The notes below the pieces were generated by a model. It ran no database searches. It was not told where the DNA came from and was given only the letters and a program-made list of their open reading frames with translations. The position numbers and the translations under genes were made by a program. A stretch of 60,273 nt of DNA from Lactifluus volemus. Taxonomy: Eukaryota; Basidiomycota; Agaricomycetes; Russulales; Russulaceae. How positions within the stretch are numbered: position 1 is the first letter of the stretch; every line of letters starts with the position of its first letter. Positions 21,213-31,564 of this stretch are shown one piece after another. Where the stretch lies: assembly GCA_022376515.1 (NCBI GenBank), contig WTXI01000224.1:1-60273 (forward strand). The letters are read 5' to 3'.

Positions 21213-22840
21213 GCCTACGACGATACCTCCCTTTCTGACACCTCTCCCACAACAACATTCCCTTCCACAGTGCGCATAGATGGAAGGTTCAAACTTACGA
21301 AAAAGATTGGAGGTAGTTCCTGTGGGTTTTTTTTAAAATGGCAACGAACCAAGAAGAGCTAACGCGCCTTGATTTAGATGAGGTATATGCTGCTACGGAC
21401 ATCCTTTGTGGGGAGGATGTGGTGGTTAAATTTCAAGATATGGAAATGGGGAGGACACTTCAACACGAGCATCGTATTCAAAAGGCTCTCACAGGTGGTG
21501 TTATGGACTGACACGTGTTTGCTGACTCATACTATACATTTTCGGACTGCTGACTCATTTCTGCTGACTCTCTTGCTTATGTGAATGGACTACCGATCGC
21601 TTTGTTTCAGATCGCTTACTTACTTTTCTCACGTACAGCCTTGCACAGCACCGTACAGCCTCAAGCAACAGCCACATGCACAGGATGACTCGCTGATTCC
21701 TGGGACATGTTTCAAACCCTGAAAGCTGTACGAAGGTCACAGCCCTTATGGCTGTGTACGTAGCCTCGTTCTTCTCTATATAAACCCTGTACTTTCTGCC
21801 CTAGAGACCTTAAGTCTCAGTTTTGTTTCGCAATCCAAGTCCTTCTATCTATTAGAACCTTGTCTTGCCTAGAAGCATCAGACCTGAGAGAACCTTCTTG
21901 ACATCACGCTCTTCGATTTCTAGACACTTTGGTCTTATCCCTAAGCCCAAAGCCCTTGACTTCTGAAACGCTCTTGACTTAGTCGTTTACTAAGTCTCCT
22001 CTTTTATCGAAACCTTGATCTTGACTTGCACGTCTTGCAAGTCTCGTTCTTGACTTCACGAACGATCGTACACTTCGTACAAAGGTCCTACTTGGAACCT
22101 TAACAGGTGGTATTGGGATCCCACGGGTGTGGTGGTTCGGGACAGATTTCGGTATCGAGGCATTCGTCATGGAGCGTCTGGGACCATCGCTGGAGTGCTT
22201 GCTGTCCCAGAAACACTCACACAAATTTCCTGTGGTGACCGTTGCAGGTATTGGCCATCAACTGGTGCGTTTACCATCATGCTCGTCCACTTTCTAGCGC
22301 TGATCTACCAATGACTTAATGCAGATATCACTTTTGGAGTTTGTCCATTCTCGCAATTTTGTCCATCGACACCTAAAGCCCTCACATATCTTGACTGGTT
22401 TTGGTGCGAATCGAAACAACCTAACTCTGATTGATTTCAGTCTTGCACGTGCGTATCGCGACCACAAGACTCATCGTCATATTGCATATAAAAGGCAAAT
22501 CCCATTCGTTGGTAACCAATGCTTTGCTTCCATTCGAACCCTCCGTGGTCGGCAACAATCACGCCGCGATGACCTCGAGTCGGTTGCCTACATCCTCATT
22601 TACCTTCTCTGCGGTGCTCTCCCGTGGCAGGACTATGAGCATGTTGCAGATGTCATCCAATCCAAGGCAGATATTGATCAGTCTTCACTGTGTGAGTCGG
22701 TTCCTCCCGAGTTCTTCTCGTTCCTTCACTACGCCCGGTCATTGGCATTTAATGCCCACCCCGACTACAAGCTTCTCGGAAGCTATTTTGATCGTTTTCG
22801 TACGGACTCGCTCACAGCTGCGAATTGGGGTGATATCTGA
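21213..22840 (+). pseudogene. CK1-like (casein kinase I) gene, split by a solo LTR
   Basis: The pieces spell a CK1 kinase in order. The Gly-loop region is FKLTKKIGGSS; an intron and then EVYAATD follow. The Lys strand is VVVKFQD, followed by QHEHRIQKALTGG. After the LTR come GIGIPRVWWFG and MERLGPSLE. After a GTGCGT...CAG intron (22265-22324) come FVHSRNFVHRHLKPSHI, LTLIDFSLARAYRD, QSRRDDLESVAYILIYLLCGALPWQ and YFDRFRTDSL. The catalytic HRD Asp is His, and DFG is DFS, so the protein would be a pseudokinase even without the LTR. It sits at the right end of the hAT element, opposite FunK1. Confidence 0.85.
21499..22105. mobile_element. 607-bp solo LTR in the CK1-like gene
   Basis: It starts TGTTATGG and ends CCTTAACA, with inverted TGTTA/TAACA tips, and is flanked by the 5-bp duplication GGTGG (21494-21498 and 22106-22110). 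Inside are a TATA box (CTATATAAACC near 21777) and two hairpins near the 3' end (21976-21996 and 22023-22043, each with 8-bp stems). No internal retroelement sequence remains. Removing it with one GGTGG rejoins the kinase in frame (LTGG|IGIP). Confidence 0.88.
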
Positions 22841-23280
22841 ATTCCTGAGCGCACATACTTGTAGTACACTTCATACCGATGGCCCGATGTTCAGTTTGTT
22901 GTATGATGTGTTAGTAGTGTTTAGTGTTTGTCTCAATTTACATGAGTGTCTCGACAGATGGTGAGCAGTGGGTGGGCTGGCCGCATAGCATTATGCAGCG
23001 ACGAGGGGATCCGAGCCACACGGAAGCGGCGGCACCGACAGCGGGCCAGAAGGAGACAGCAGCGAGAGTGCGGGAATGACAGGGAGTCGTGGCCACGGCA
23101 GCGGGGACAGCAAAGAGGGTGGTAACTACCTTACAATACTGGAATTGACAGGTGGCTTGCAGTGCTTGAGCCACAGCTGTACCAGCTTGAGCCGCATATG
23201 TAAGCCAAATTTGATTAATAGAGCCGATTACATCACATTTAGCCGGCGCTTGAGGGGCTTGCCGAGCCGCGGCAACACTA
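22841..23280. other. Right terminal region of the large hAT element
   Basis: No gene is seen. The last 130 bp carry several GAGCC(G) units and end with the terminal inverted repeat GCGGCAACACTA. These match the GGCTCGG units just inside the left end. Confidence 0.65.
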
Positions 23281-23733
23281 GCTGAGAGCGTGACACCAGT
23301 CACGTGAGCCTACGTACCAAACCTCTGTAAGCAAGATGTAAGATCGTGATATTATTCAATCCTTCAAGTGAGATGCTACAAGTATCGTACTATAAAACGC
23401 AACCTGACGGTACGCGCGAGATGTGCAGTAAAGTGCGGTAAGCAAATGATTCCGAGTCCGAGTCCGTGTATCATAGTTAGCGAAACTACCTGAGTAAAAC
23501 TTAGAAACATGTTATGTAAATGTAGACGTAGGGGTAGTTCATACCCACTTAGCGACTTGTTGGCCTTGTTGTCACGATTTCCGTACAACTGGGACATTTG
23601 TGGTGGCCATGGGGGCAATAACTGACGCGGCTATGACTCAGACTGGTAGAGAGTTACAGTAGATGCTTGAGCAGATGGACATACCATGTTCAAAATGTCC
23701 GGTTGGGGGCGATGCTACATTCCTTGACCAAAA

Positions 23734-25230
23734 TCACCAACTCTGCAGTGTTAGGCGCACAGGACGGCCTAGGGCTTCTCGTTCATCGATGAATGGCCCA
23801 AACGCATTTTCGTCATCGCTTCCAGAATAGCTGACCTCCTCCAAATTTGGTAACAGCTCCAGAGGCAGATCTCCATCCTCTGTACGTAGAGAATGGGCCA
23901 GACCCCGACCCCTGACATGTTTGGTTTCCACGTCAAGCTTCTTCACATTGCTGAATGTCCTGAGGAGTCCACGCCACTGTGTGCGGTCGACCCCGTTGTA
24001 TTGCCGTGACAGTCCATAGCCATCCAAAAATAGGGTGACTTGCTCCACTAGCGAAAGCACTGGGGAAAATGCATCGAGTATCCGTATTGCAGACAATATT
24101 GGCGAGTCAAGGTCTATGCACGAGATTCCTAAATGAAAGTGGTACTTCCCGACTCTAAGAAGTTGTGGGACACATAGACCGACGTAATCCATGCTCCAGT
24201 TGAGCTCGACAGAATGAATTTGGAGATTTTGTGATGTCCGCATGAATGATAAAAGGCATGGAACAGGGGAAGTAAGTTGATTGAAAAATTCAACACTGAA
24301 GACGCTGAGGACAGGGGCGGTCATCCGAGCACAAAGATCTTCCAGATAAGCTGAGCCACCCCAAAATTCAAACTCGCGAAGGTTAGGAAGTGTCGCGTGG
24401 GAGGCGGTTGCAGTATCTCTAATGTCATGGCTGGGAACGGCGTATTTGAACTTAATCCACAGAGTCTCCAACTGGGCCATTTGTGAAAGCGATGCGAGTA
24501 TATAGCTTGGAGGGAAGTACCCGGATCTCGGGATATCTCGTAGCCGGAGAGAGACGAGGCCGGTAGTTGTGAGTAAGGGACATTGTACTGGAAGCGCAAC
24601 GCGTATGAGGTCGCCGTGGTATAGATTGGGTGCTCGAAATCCTCGGGGAAGTGTCACTCCTGGGGGCGACTCAGAAGAATCGATATTCAGGCGTTCCAGA
24701 ATTGGGAACTCCTCATCCATCGCCATGAATAACTTTTCTAGCTTCTCGATTTTCATGTATAGGGCGATCTGACGCACACGATCGCGATGAGAGAGTGCTA
24801 GGCGTGCGCCTTTTTCATCTTCTTTTCCCAATATCGTGTGATTGCCGGGCCAGTAGACGATGGTGAGTGGAAGAGGTGGGGAATGTGCCAGCATCTCTGC
24901 TACAGGCACCCCACGGGTGCAGACAAGGTGAAGATCGAGTAGAGATGGTGCATCAAGGATGACACGTCGCCACCGTCGGCAAACATGCACCAGCTTATAC
25001 CACCAACGTTGTTCGTCCGAAAACGGATATCCGAATATATACTCGTCGTGTTTGTCTTGAATACTATGAAGTCGATAGATATAGAATATGTGGAGAAGGA
25101 CGTCATCATTGAGGACTGAGATGGGCGAATGTGCAAGTGGCAGTGGTTTCTTGGCGATGTGATTTACTGATTCACAATTTAGTGCACGAAATGCGAACAT
25201 AGAGCCTTGGGGCCTTACCGGTCTCACCAC
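23734..25230 (-). CDS. F-box-like protein, array copy 4 (498 aa)
   Basis: Complete single-exon paralogue. It has F-box core SPISVLNDDVLLHIFYIYRLH, RWWYKLVHVCRRWRRVIL, GVPVAEMLAHSPPLPLTI, then the Leu-rich body and the end LELLPNLEEVSYSGSDDENAF...RPVRLTLQSW. By its shared variants (EKLEKLFMAMDEEFPILERLNI, SSESPPGVTLP) it is closest to copy 6. The frame starts MVRPVRPQGSMFAF; the family start is probably the second Met. It is the first array gene to the right of the hAT insertion. Its 5' flank has a 1-kb insertion not shared by the others. Confidence 0.82.
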   Translation of the reverse strand: MVRPVRPQGSMFAFRALNCESVNHIAKKPLPLAHSPISVLNDDVLLHIFYIYRLHSIQDKHDEYIFGYPFSDEQRWWYKLVHVCRRWRRVILDAPSLLDLHLVCTRGVPVAEMLAHSPPLPLTIVYWPGNHTILGKEDEKGARLALSHRDRVRQIALYMKIEKLEKLFMAMDEEFPILERLNIDSSESPPGVTLPRGFRAPNLYHGDLIRVALPVQCPLLTTTGLVSLRLRDIPRSGYFPPSYILASLSQMAQLETLWIKFKYAVPSHDIRDTATASHATLPNLREFEFWGGSAYLEDLCARMTAPVLSVFSVEFFNQLTSPVPCLLSFMRTSQNLQIHSVELNWSMDYVGLCVPQLLRVGKYHFHLGISCIDLDSPILSAIRILDAFSPVLSLVEQVTLFLDGYGLSRQYNGVDRTQWRGLLRTFSNVKKLDVETKHVRGRGLAHSLRTEDGDLPLELLPNLEEVSYSGSDDENAFGPFIDEREALGRPVRLTLQSW

Positions 25231-25421
25231 TGGTACGTTGTGCGCCTCGGCGGAGCTTGTACTTTAGGCGTGCAAGGGCAGTGGTAAATGAAAATTTCGA
25301 CATGTCGGGACTCGAGAGGAGGGTGGGACACTAGCAAAGATGAAGCTTGATGAAGTTGAGATGGTGTTTTGGCCTCATGTTATTTGTACAGTATTTGGCC
25401 AGCGTGGCTGGCATGCGGCAT

Positions 25422-26440
25422 CTGTCAGTCAGTCAGCTGTGATTGGACGACGAGAGGCGGAAGCTGATTGCGGAAGACAGTAAAGGCTGACTGCGGAAGG
25501 CTAATGTCAGTCATATCTGATTGGTTGGCGCCTGACGGTGCACTTTTTGACTCGTCACCGTGCAGTATCTTCTCAAACAACGTCCATCGCTGACAATGTA
25601 CGTTCCCCTGTTCACGCAGCTCTCCCCTTGAGCTTACGTGTGCTCTTGACGCAGGTGGCGGTCTGACGCTGGATACTGGCAGGCGTCCGATGACGGGCAG
25701 ATCTTCTCATGTTAGGCTTTGGGCACGGTGCTGCGTGGTGAGGAGCAACGTTTTTTCGACCGTGAATGTTTGACCTGTCGTGCACCTGACTTCTGGGCAG
25801 GTGGTTGTCCGACGTTGGATAGCCCAGTTTCATAAGCAGGCAAGCTCTCTCACGTTAGGCAAGCTGCGGCCAATCTGAATAGGCTGCGGCCCGATGCTGG
25901 GCAGGCCTCTAACTTGGTGGGCGCTCGTGTTACGAATGTGTGAATGTTCAACCTGTCATGCGTGCATTACCGCTTTGGGCAGCCAACCCAAGGGAATATT
26001 GATTAGGTGTGAGATGGGCAGCAGCAGCAGCAGTATCGCTATGGAACAGGATGGGTCTGGCAGTCTGAGAACTAGCAGTAGCAGCCAGACGGGCAACACA
26101 TCACCTCGGCCTATACAGATTGTACAGTTCGAAATATCGGAAGCAGGAGCAGGGACGAATACAGTAGCATTAAAGGGGGTTGAAGGATGCGTAAATGAAG
26201 GAGAGATGGAAAACTCCGATCATGTAGAAGGTCATTTGATCCCACATGGCAACACGACGTCTAAATGCTGACTCACCCCACTGAGAACAATTTGCTACTA
26301 ACATCAATCGTGGTGTCCAAGCGTACCCAAATCCGTCAAATTTTGCTGCTGACAAGAGCGCCACTGTATCTGGGATTCTGGGTGCGAATTGTCTGTCGTT
26401 GCGATGACAAGAAGCCCCGTGCGAGCACGGGTCAACGCTC
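25422..26440. other. About 1 kb of insertion-like sequence in the 5' flank of F-box copy 4
   Basis: In copies B and D the sequence GCTGGCATGACG...GGCAT runs straight into TTGAACATCAAAAAAC. Here those two halves are separated by roughly 1 kb that is unlike anything else in the window. It contains a TCAGTCAGTCAG start, a CAG-rich stretch near 26015 and a Ser-rich open frame (25894-26271), none of which I recognise. I could not find clear terminal repeats or a target duplication. Confidence 0.45.
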
Positions 26441-26589
26441 GTTGAACATCAAAAAACCAGATATCATTGATCTGATTCACAATCTTCAGATACTGTGTGC
26501 TCGCTCGGTCATAACACAAACCGTGGCAGTTCTCTTCCTGTTTGCTCCGCTAAACTTCTTCTATACCCTAAACCATCTATCACAGAACA

Positions 26590-27685
26590 GTCAACTGCTA
26601 CTTTCCTCATGCACCCTCTCCGCCACTCCGCTATTGCTAACACCCCCTCCGTCCCCAGAGCTCGGCCCGCGCTCATACTCGGGAATGTGACCTGACGACC
26701 TGCCCTTGCTGATGTTGTTGTTGCCCACTCTGTATGACAGCCTTGGCGGCACGGATCGCAGCGAGACGGTCAATCCTTGAAGGCGCTTGAGAAGCAAGCG
26801 CATTGAGCATCGAGTCCAATCCCGCCAATTGATTCGACGGGTGTTTTGCCGAAGTACGTAAGCGCCTACCGAAACCGGACTGCAGTGGGGTGATGTGGGT
26901 TACCTGGGTATATGTGCGGCTAGAGGCGGCACAGATGCTGGAGTAGATGCGGAGGAGGATGGTGGGGTGATTACCACTGGCGATAGTAGTGTACTATGTT
27001 GCGGTGGATGTGACCGCGCCTGTGATTGGGATGATCTAGTCGATATCCGCTGTGGGGTGCTGGCCACCGCCCGCGCTGGTGTCGAGGAGTCTTATGGTGC
27101 TGAGGTCGTCTGCGCAGTAGGTGGATAATCTATCCGGGATGTAACTACCGTGGTTCACATTCAAGGTTAATGGGCACGCACCGTCCACTCTCTGCCGCTT
27201 CACAGGTGGGTCTACATCCATTGGGACCCGATCATCCCTCGAGGCATTTGATCCTAGAGTTCCCGCCCCCAACCTTTCCAGACGGTCTAAAAACACGAGA
27301 TAGTATCCCATGTGTTCTGACTTTCAGATCAAATCTTGGTTTCTTTGTGGTGCCGACATCCATACGCATCCATTAGCCGAGTTCTGAACAATTTATCCTG
27401 GAACTCAAATATGAGTAACACCAGGCCTACTGGTGCTATTGTCACAGGACCACGAGTGACTTTCAGGAACTCGGGATATGCTGGAAACGAACCGACTACT
27501 ATCGAGAAGTAGCCTGTACGTGTGTTGAGCGAGTTTTTTGTTGAACGCAAGTCTTCCATACTGGGTCGAGTGGACTTAAGTGGAGCGGTGACCCTCATCC
27601 ACGTAGTCTGTTGTGAGGTAGTGGTGGTACTGCGTTTCAGGATCGGACAAGGGTCAAGAATTGTCTGAAGTGATTGGACGTGGTC
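26590..27685 (-). pseudogene. DUF262 3' fragment, copy C
   Basis: Corresponds to the last two exons of the complete gene, with LDRLERLGAGTLG, PMDVDPPVKRQR and YIPDRLSTYCADDL. The Gly/Ser-rich tail is shortened by an internal deletion, and frames are broken. The 5' side ends at the shared breakpoint (TGATTGGACGTGG) and runs into the GTGACACCAGTCACGT junction at 27712. Confidence 0.7.
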
Positions 27686-28093
27686 GACACCAGCCGGAAG
27701 CCCAGAGCTGCGTGACACCAGTCACGTCAGCCCATGTAACCCTACTAAACGGTCCAAATCACGTCACAGTCTCAGATCTCAGATCCCAGCCTGAGAGTTG
27801 TGATTAAACGATATTGTAAAGATCGCGATATTATTCAAGCCAACAAATTGCCAACAATTCAGAGTATCATAGTTAGCACGTCATGAAAACGTAGATAAAG
27901 GTGAAGTTTATGCCCATGTGGCGACTTATTGGCCTTGTTGTCACGACCCCGGGACATTTGTGGTGGCCATAAGGGCAATAACTGATGTGGCTATGAGTGC
28001 TAGTAGAAGGGCCGCCGGGTAAAGAGTTACAGCAAATGGACATACCATATTCAAAATATCCGGTGGGGGCGATGCTACATTCCTTGTCCAAAA

Positions 28094-29623
28094 TCACCAA
28101 CTCTGCAGTGTTAGGCGCACAGGACGGTCTAGGGCTTCTCGTTCATTGATGAATGGCCCAAACGCATTTTCGTCATCGCTTCCAGAATAGCTGACCTCCT
28201 CCAAATTTGGTAACAGTTCCAGAGGCAGATCTCCATCCTCTGTACATAGAAGATTGCCCAGACCCTGCCCCCTGACTTGTTCCATTGCCACTCGAAGCTT
28301 CGTCACATTGCGAAATATCCTGTGGAGTCTAGGACACAGTGTGCGGTCGACCTCGTCATGCTGCTGTGACACTTCAAGTTCATCGCCATCCACAATCAAG
28401 GTGACTTGCTCCACTAGTGAGAGCACCGGGGAAAATGTATCAAATATCCGTATTGCACACAATATTGGCGAGTCGAGGTCCATGCGCAAGATCCCCAAGT
28501 TGAAGCGGTACTTTTTCCAGTGGGCCACGTTTTGGGCTGTAAGTTGTGTGGCACATAGACCCACGCTGACGTAATCCATGCCACAGTCGAGCACGACAGC
28601 ACGAATCTGGAGATTTTGTGATGTCCGCATGAATGACAAAAGGCATGGAACAGGGGACGTAAGTTGATTGAAAAAATGAACGCTGAAGAAGCTGAGGACA
28701 GGGGCGGTCATCCAAGCGCAAAGGCCTTCCAGATAAGCTGAGACACCCCAAAATTCAAACTCGCGAAGGTTAGGAAGTGTCGCGTGGGAGGTGGTTGCAG
28801 TATCTCGAATGTCATGGCGAGGATCGGGGTATTGGAACTTAATCCACAGAGTCTCCAACTGGGACATTTGTGAAAGCGATGCGAGTATATAGCTTGGAGG
28901 GTAGTACACAGATCTCGGGATATCTCGTAGCTGGAGAGAGACGAGGCCTGTAGATGTGAGTAGGGGACATTGTACTGGAAGCGAAACGTGCATGAGATCG
29001 CCATGGTATAGATTGGGTGCTCGAAATTCTCGGGGAAGTGTCACTCCTGGAAGCGAAGAGTCGATATTCAGGCGTTCCAGAATTGGGAATTCCCCATCCA
29101 TGGCCACGAATAACTTCTTCAGCTCCTGGAGGCTCATGTCTAGGGCGATCCGACGCACACGATCACGATGAGAGAGTGCTAGGAGTGCGCCATTTTCTTC
29201 TTCTTTTCCCAATTTCCCTCGACTCGGACCGCGAAGCCAGTAGACGATAGTGAGTGGAAGAGGTGGGGAATGTGCCAGCATGTCCGCTACAGGCACCCCA
29301 CGGGTGCAAACAAGGTGAAGGTCGAGTAGAGATGGTGCATCAAGGATGACACGCCGCCACCGTCGGGAAACATGTACCAGCTTATACCACCAACGTTGTT
29401 CGTCCGAAAACGGATATCCGAATACATACTTGTCGCGTTTGTCTCGAATACTATGAAGTCGATAGATATAGAATATGTGGAGAAGGGCGTCATCATTGAG
29501 GACTGAGATGGGCGAATGTGCAAGTGGCAGTGGTTTCTTGACGATGTGATTTACTGATTCACAATTTAGTGTATGAAATGCGAAGATAGAGCTTTGGGGC
29601 ATCACCGGCATCACCACTGGCAC
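28094..29623 (-). CDS. F-box-like protein, array copy 5 (509 aa)
   Basis: Complete single-exon paralogue with the F-box core SPISVLNDDALLHIFYIYRLH, RWWYKLVHVSRRWRRVIL and GVPVADMLAHSPPLPLTI. It ends LELLPNLEEVSYSGSDDENAF...RPVRLTLQSW. It shares the DALLHIF variant and the RDKYIFGYPFSDEQ region with copy 3, its likely sister. The frame begins MPVVMPVMPQSSIF; the paralogues start at the Met just before FAF, but that Met is Ile here, so the upstream start may be needed. Confidence 0.82.
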   Translation of the reverse strand: MPVVMPVMPQSSIFAFHTLNCESVNHIVKKPLPLAHSPISVLNDDALLHIFYIYRLHSIRDKRDKYVFGYPFSDEQRWWYKLVHVSRRWRRVILDAPSLLDLHLVCTRGVPVADMLAHSPPLPLTIVYWLRGPSRGKLGKEEENGALLALSHRDRVRRIALDMSLQELKKLFVAMDGEFPILERLNIDSSLPGVTLPREFRAPNLYHGDLMHVSLPVQCPLLTSTGLVSLQLRDIPRSVYYPPSYILASLSQMSQLETLWIKFQYPDPRHDIRDTATTSHATLPNLREFEFWGVSAYLEGLCAWMTAPVLSFFSVHFFNQLTSPVPCLLSFMRTSQNLQIRAVVLDCGMDYVSVGLCATQLTAQNVAHWKKYRFNLGILRMDLDSPILCAIRIFDTFSPVLSLVEQVTLIVDGDELEVSQQHDEVDRTLCPRLHRIFRNVTKLRVAMEQVRGQGLGNLLCTEDGDLPLELLPNLEEVSYSGSDDENAFGPFINEREALDRPVRLTLQSW

Positions 29624-29948
29624 GTCGTGCGCCAGTGGTAATTAAAAATCTCGACATGTTGGGACTCGAAAGGGGGGTGGGTGACACCAGCATGAAGCCT
29701 GAAGAAGTTAAAGATGGTGCTTTGGCCTCCTTGTAGCGCCATGTTATTTGTGCAATATTTGGCCAGCGTCACGGTGGCTGGCATGACGCGGCATCATGGT
29801 TGAACATCAAAAAACAAGATATCATTGATCCGATTCACAATCTTCAGATACTGTGTGCTCGCTCGGTCATAACACAAACTGTGGCAGTTCTCTTCCTGTT
29901 TGCTCCGTCAAAGATATTCTATACCCTAGAACCATCTACCACAGAACA

Positions 29949-31090
29949 GTCAACTGCTACTTTCCTCCTGCACCGCCTCCGCCACTACCGCTATTGCTAA
30001 CACCCCCTCCGCCCCCAGAGCTACCACTGCCAATACTTCTCGTAGCCATCGCCATCCGGTCCGCGCTCATACTCACAGACTGCCGGGGAACTTGCACTGA
30101 CACCGGCCGAACTGGCAGGGAATGTGACCCGACAACCTACCCTTGCTGTTGTTGTTGTTGTCCACTCTGTATGACAGCCTTGGCGGCACGGATCGCAGCG
30201 AGATGGTCAACCCTTGCAGGTGCTTGAACAGCAAGCGCATGGAACATCGGGTCCAATCCCGACAATTGATTCGACGGGTGTAATGCCGAAGTAGGTGAGG
30301 GCCCACCGAAACCGGACTGGGGTGATGTGGGTATATGTGCGGCTGGAGGCGGCACGGATGCTGGAGTAGATGCGGAGGAGGACGATTGTGAGGCGATTAC
30401 CACTGGCGATCGTGGCGTAGTATGTTGCGGTGGATGTGACTGCGATTGTGATTGGGGTGATCTGGTCGATGTTCGCTGGGTGCTCGCCACCGCCCACGCT
30501 GGTGTCGAGGAGTGTGATGGTGCCGAGGTCGTCTGCTTAGTTGGTGAATAATCTATCCAGGAAGTAACTATCGTGACTCATATTCAAGGTTAGTAGGCAC
30601 GCACCGTCCGTTCTCTGCTGCTTCGCAGGTGGGGTCTACATCTATCGGGACCTGATCATCCCTCGAGCCATTTGATACTAGAGCTCCCTCCCCCAACCTT
30701 TCCAGACGGTCCAAGAACACGAGAAAGTATTCTGACTTTCAGATCAAATCTTTGGTTTCTTTGTGTGCCGACATTATAGAGCTTGCAACGCGTCCATTAG
30801 CCGAGTTCTCAACAATGTATCCTAAAACTCGAAAATGAGTAACACCAGGCCTACTGGTGATGTAGCCACAGGGCCACGAGTTGTTTTCAGGAACTCGGGA
30901 TATTCTGGAAGCGAATCGACTGTAGTAGCCTGTACGTGGGTTGAGCGCGTGTTTTTTTTTGAATACAACTCCTCCATACTGTGTCGAGAGGACTCATGTG
31001 GAGCGGTGACCCTCAGCCACGTAGTCTATTGTGAGATAGTGGTGGCACTGCGTTTCATGATCGGACGAGGGTCAAGAATTGTCGGACGTG
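29949..31090 (-). pseudogene. DUF262 3' fragment, copy D
   Basis: Very like copy B, including the Gln run (GQQQQQQG) and the Gly/Ser-rich tail. The N-terminal core is absent, and the upstream end is near the shared breakpoint, with a small extra deletion (GTCAAGAATTGTCGGACGTGG). It is followed by GCTGAGAAAGCGTGAC, the intact counterpart of the hAT target site. Confidence 0.7.
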
Positions 31091-31100
31091 GCTGACACCA

Positions 31101-31129
31101 GCTGAGAAAGCGTGACACCAGTCACGTGA
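31101..31129. other. Paralogous empty site of the hAT element and palindromic junction motif
   Basis: GCTGAGAA (31101-31108) followed by AGCGTGACACC corresponds to the point where the 13.9-kb element sits between GCTGAGAG and CGTGACACC elsewhere. GTGACACCAGTCACGTGA (31112-31129) is the junction motif repeated across the array: GTGAC and GTCAC arms plus a CACGTG E-box-type core. Confidence 0.75.
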
Positions 31130-31564
31130 GCCTACTCTGTAAGCAAGATGTAAGATCGTGATATTATTCAATCCTTCAAGTGAGATGCTACAAGTATCGT
31201 ACCAGACAACGCGACCTGACGGTACGCGCGAGATGTGCAGTAAAGTGCGGTCAGCCATGATTCCGAGTCCGAGTCCGTGTATCATAGTTAGCGAAACTGC
31301 AGAGGCCCTGAGTGAGGGAAACTTAGAAACATGTTAGGTAAATGTAGATGTAGGGGTAGTTTATACCCATGTAGCTACTTGTTGGCCTTCCTTGTTGTCA
31401 CGATCCCCGTACAACTGGGTCATTTGTGGGCCCGGTGGCCATGGGGGCAATAACTGATGCGGTTATGACTCAGATTGGTAGAGAGTTACAGTAGATGCTT
31501 GAGTAGATGGACATACCATGTTCAAAATGTCCGGTAGGGGCGATGCTGCATTCCTTGACCAAAA

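Larger units (their letters stand above)
9379..23280 (+). mobile_element. 13.9-kb hAT transposon carrying transposase and two kinase genes
   Basis: The left end starts TAGTGTTGCCGCAGCTCGG and the right end is its inverse; about 22 bp match with one mismatch. Each end is directly flanked by GCTGAGAG (9371-9378 and 23281-23288), a perfect 8-bp target duplication as hAT elements make. The outer flanks together rebuild the array sequence found uninterrupted at about 31090-31115. Subterminal GGCTCGG/GAGCCG repeats occur at both ends. Inside are a FunK1-type kinase, a BED-hAT transposase, a CK1-like kinase and three later nested insertions. The transposase assigns the strand. Most hAT elements are 2-5 kb, so this one is unusually large even after subtracting about 4.9 kb of nested DNA. 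Confidence 0.88.

Noticed and set aside
9379..23280. Interpretation as a Starship-type giant element
   Set aside because: No tyrosine recombinase (DUF3435) gene is present, and the 8-bp duplication with hAT transposase points to hAT.
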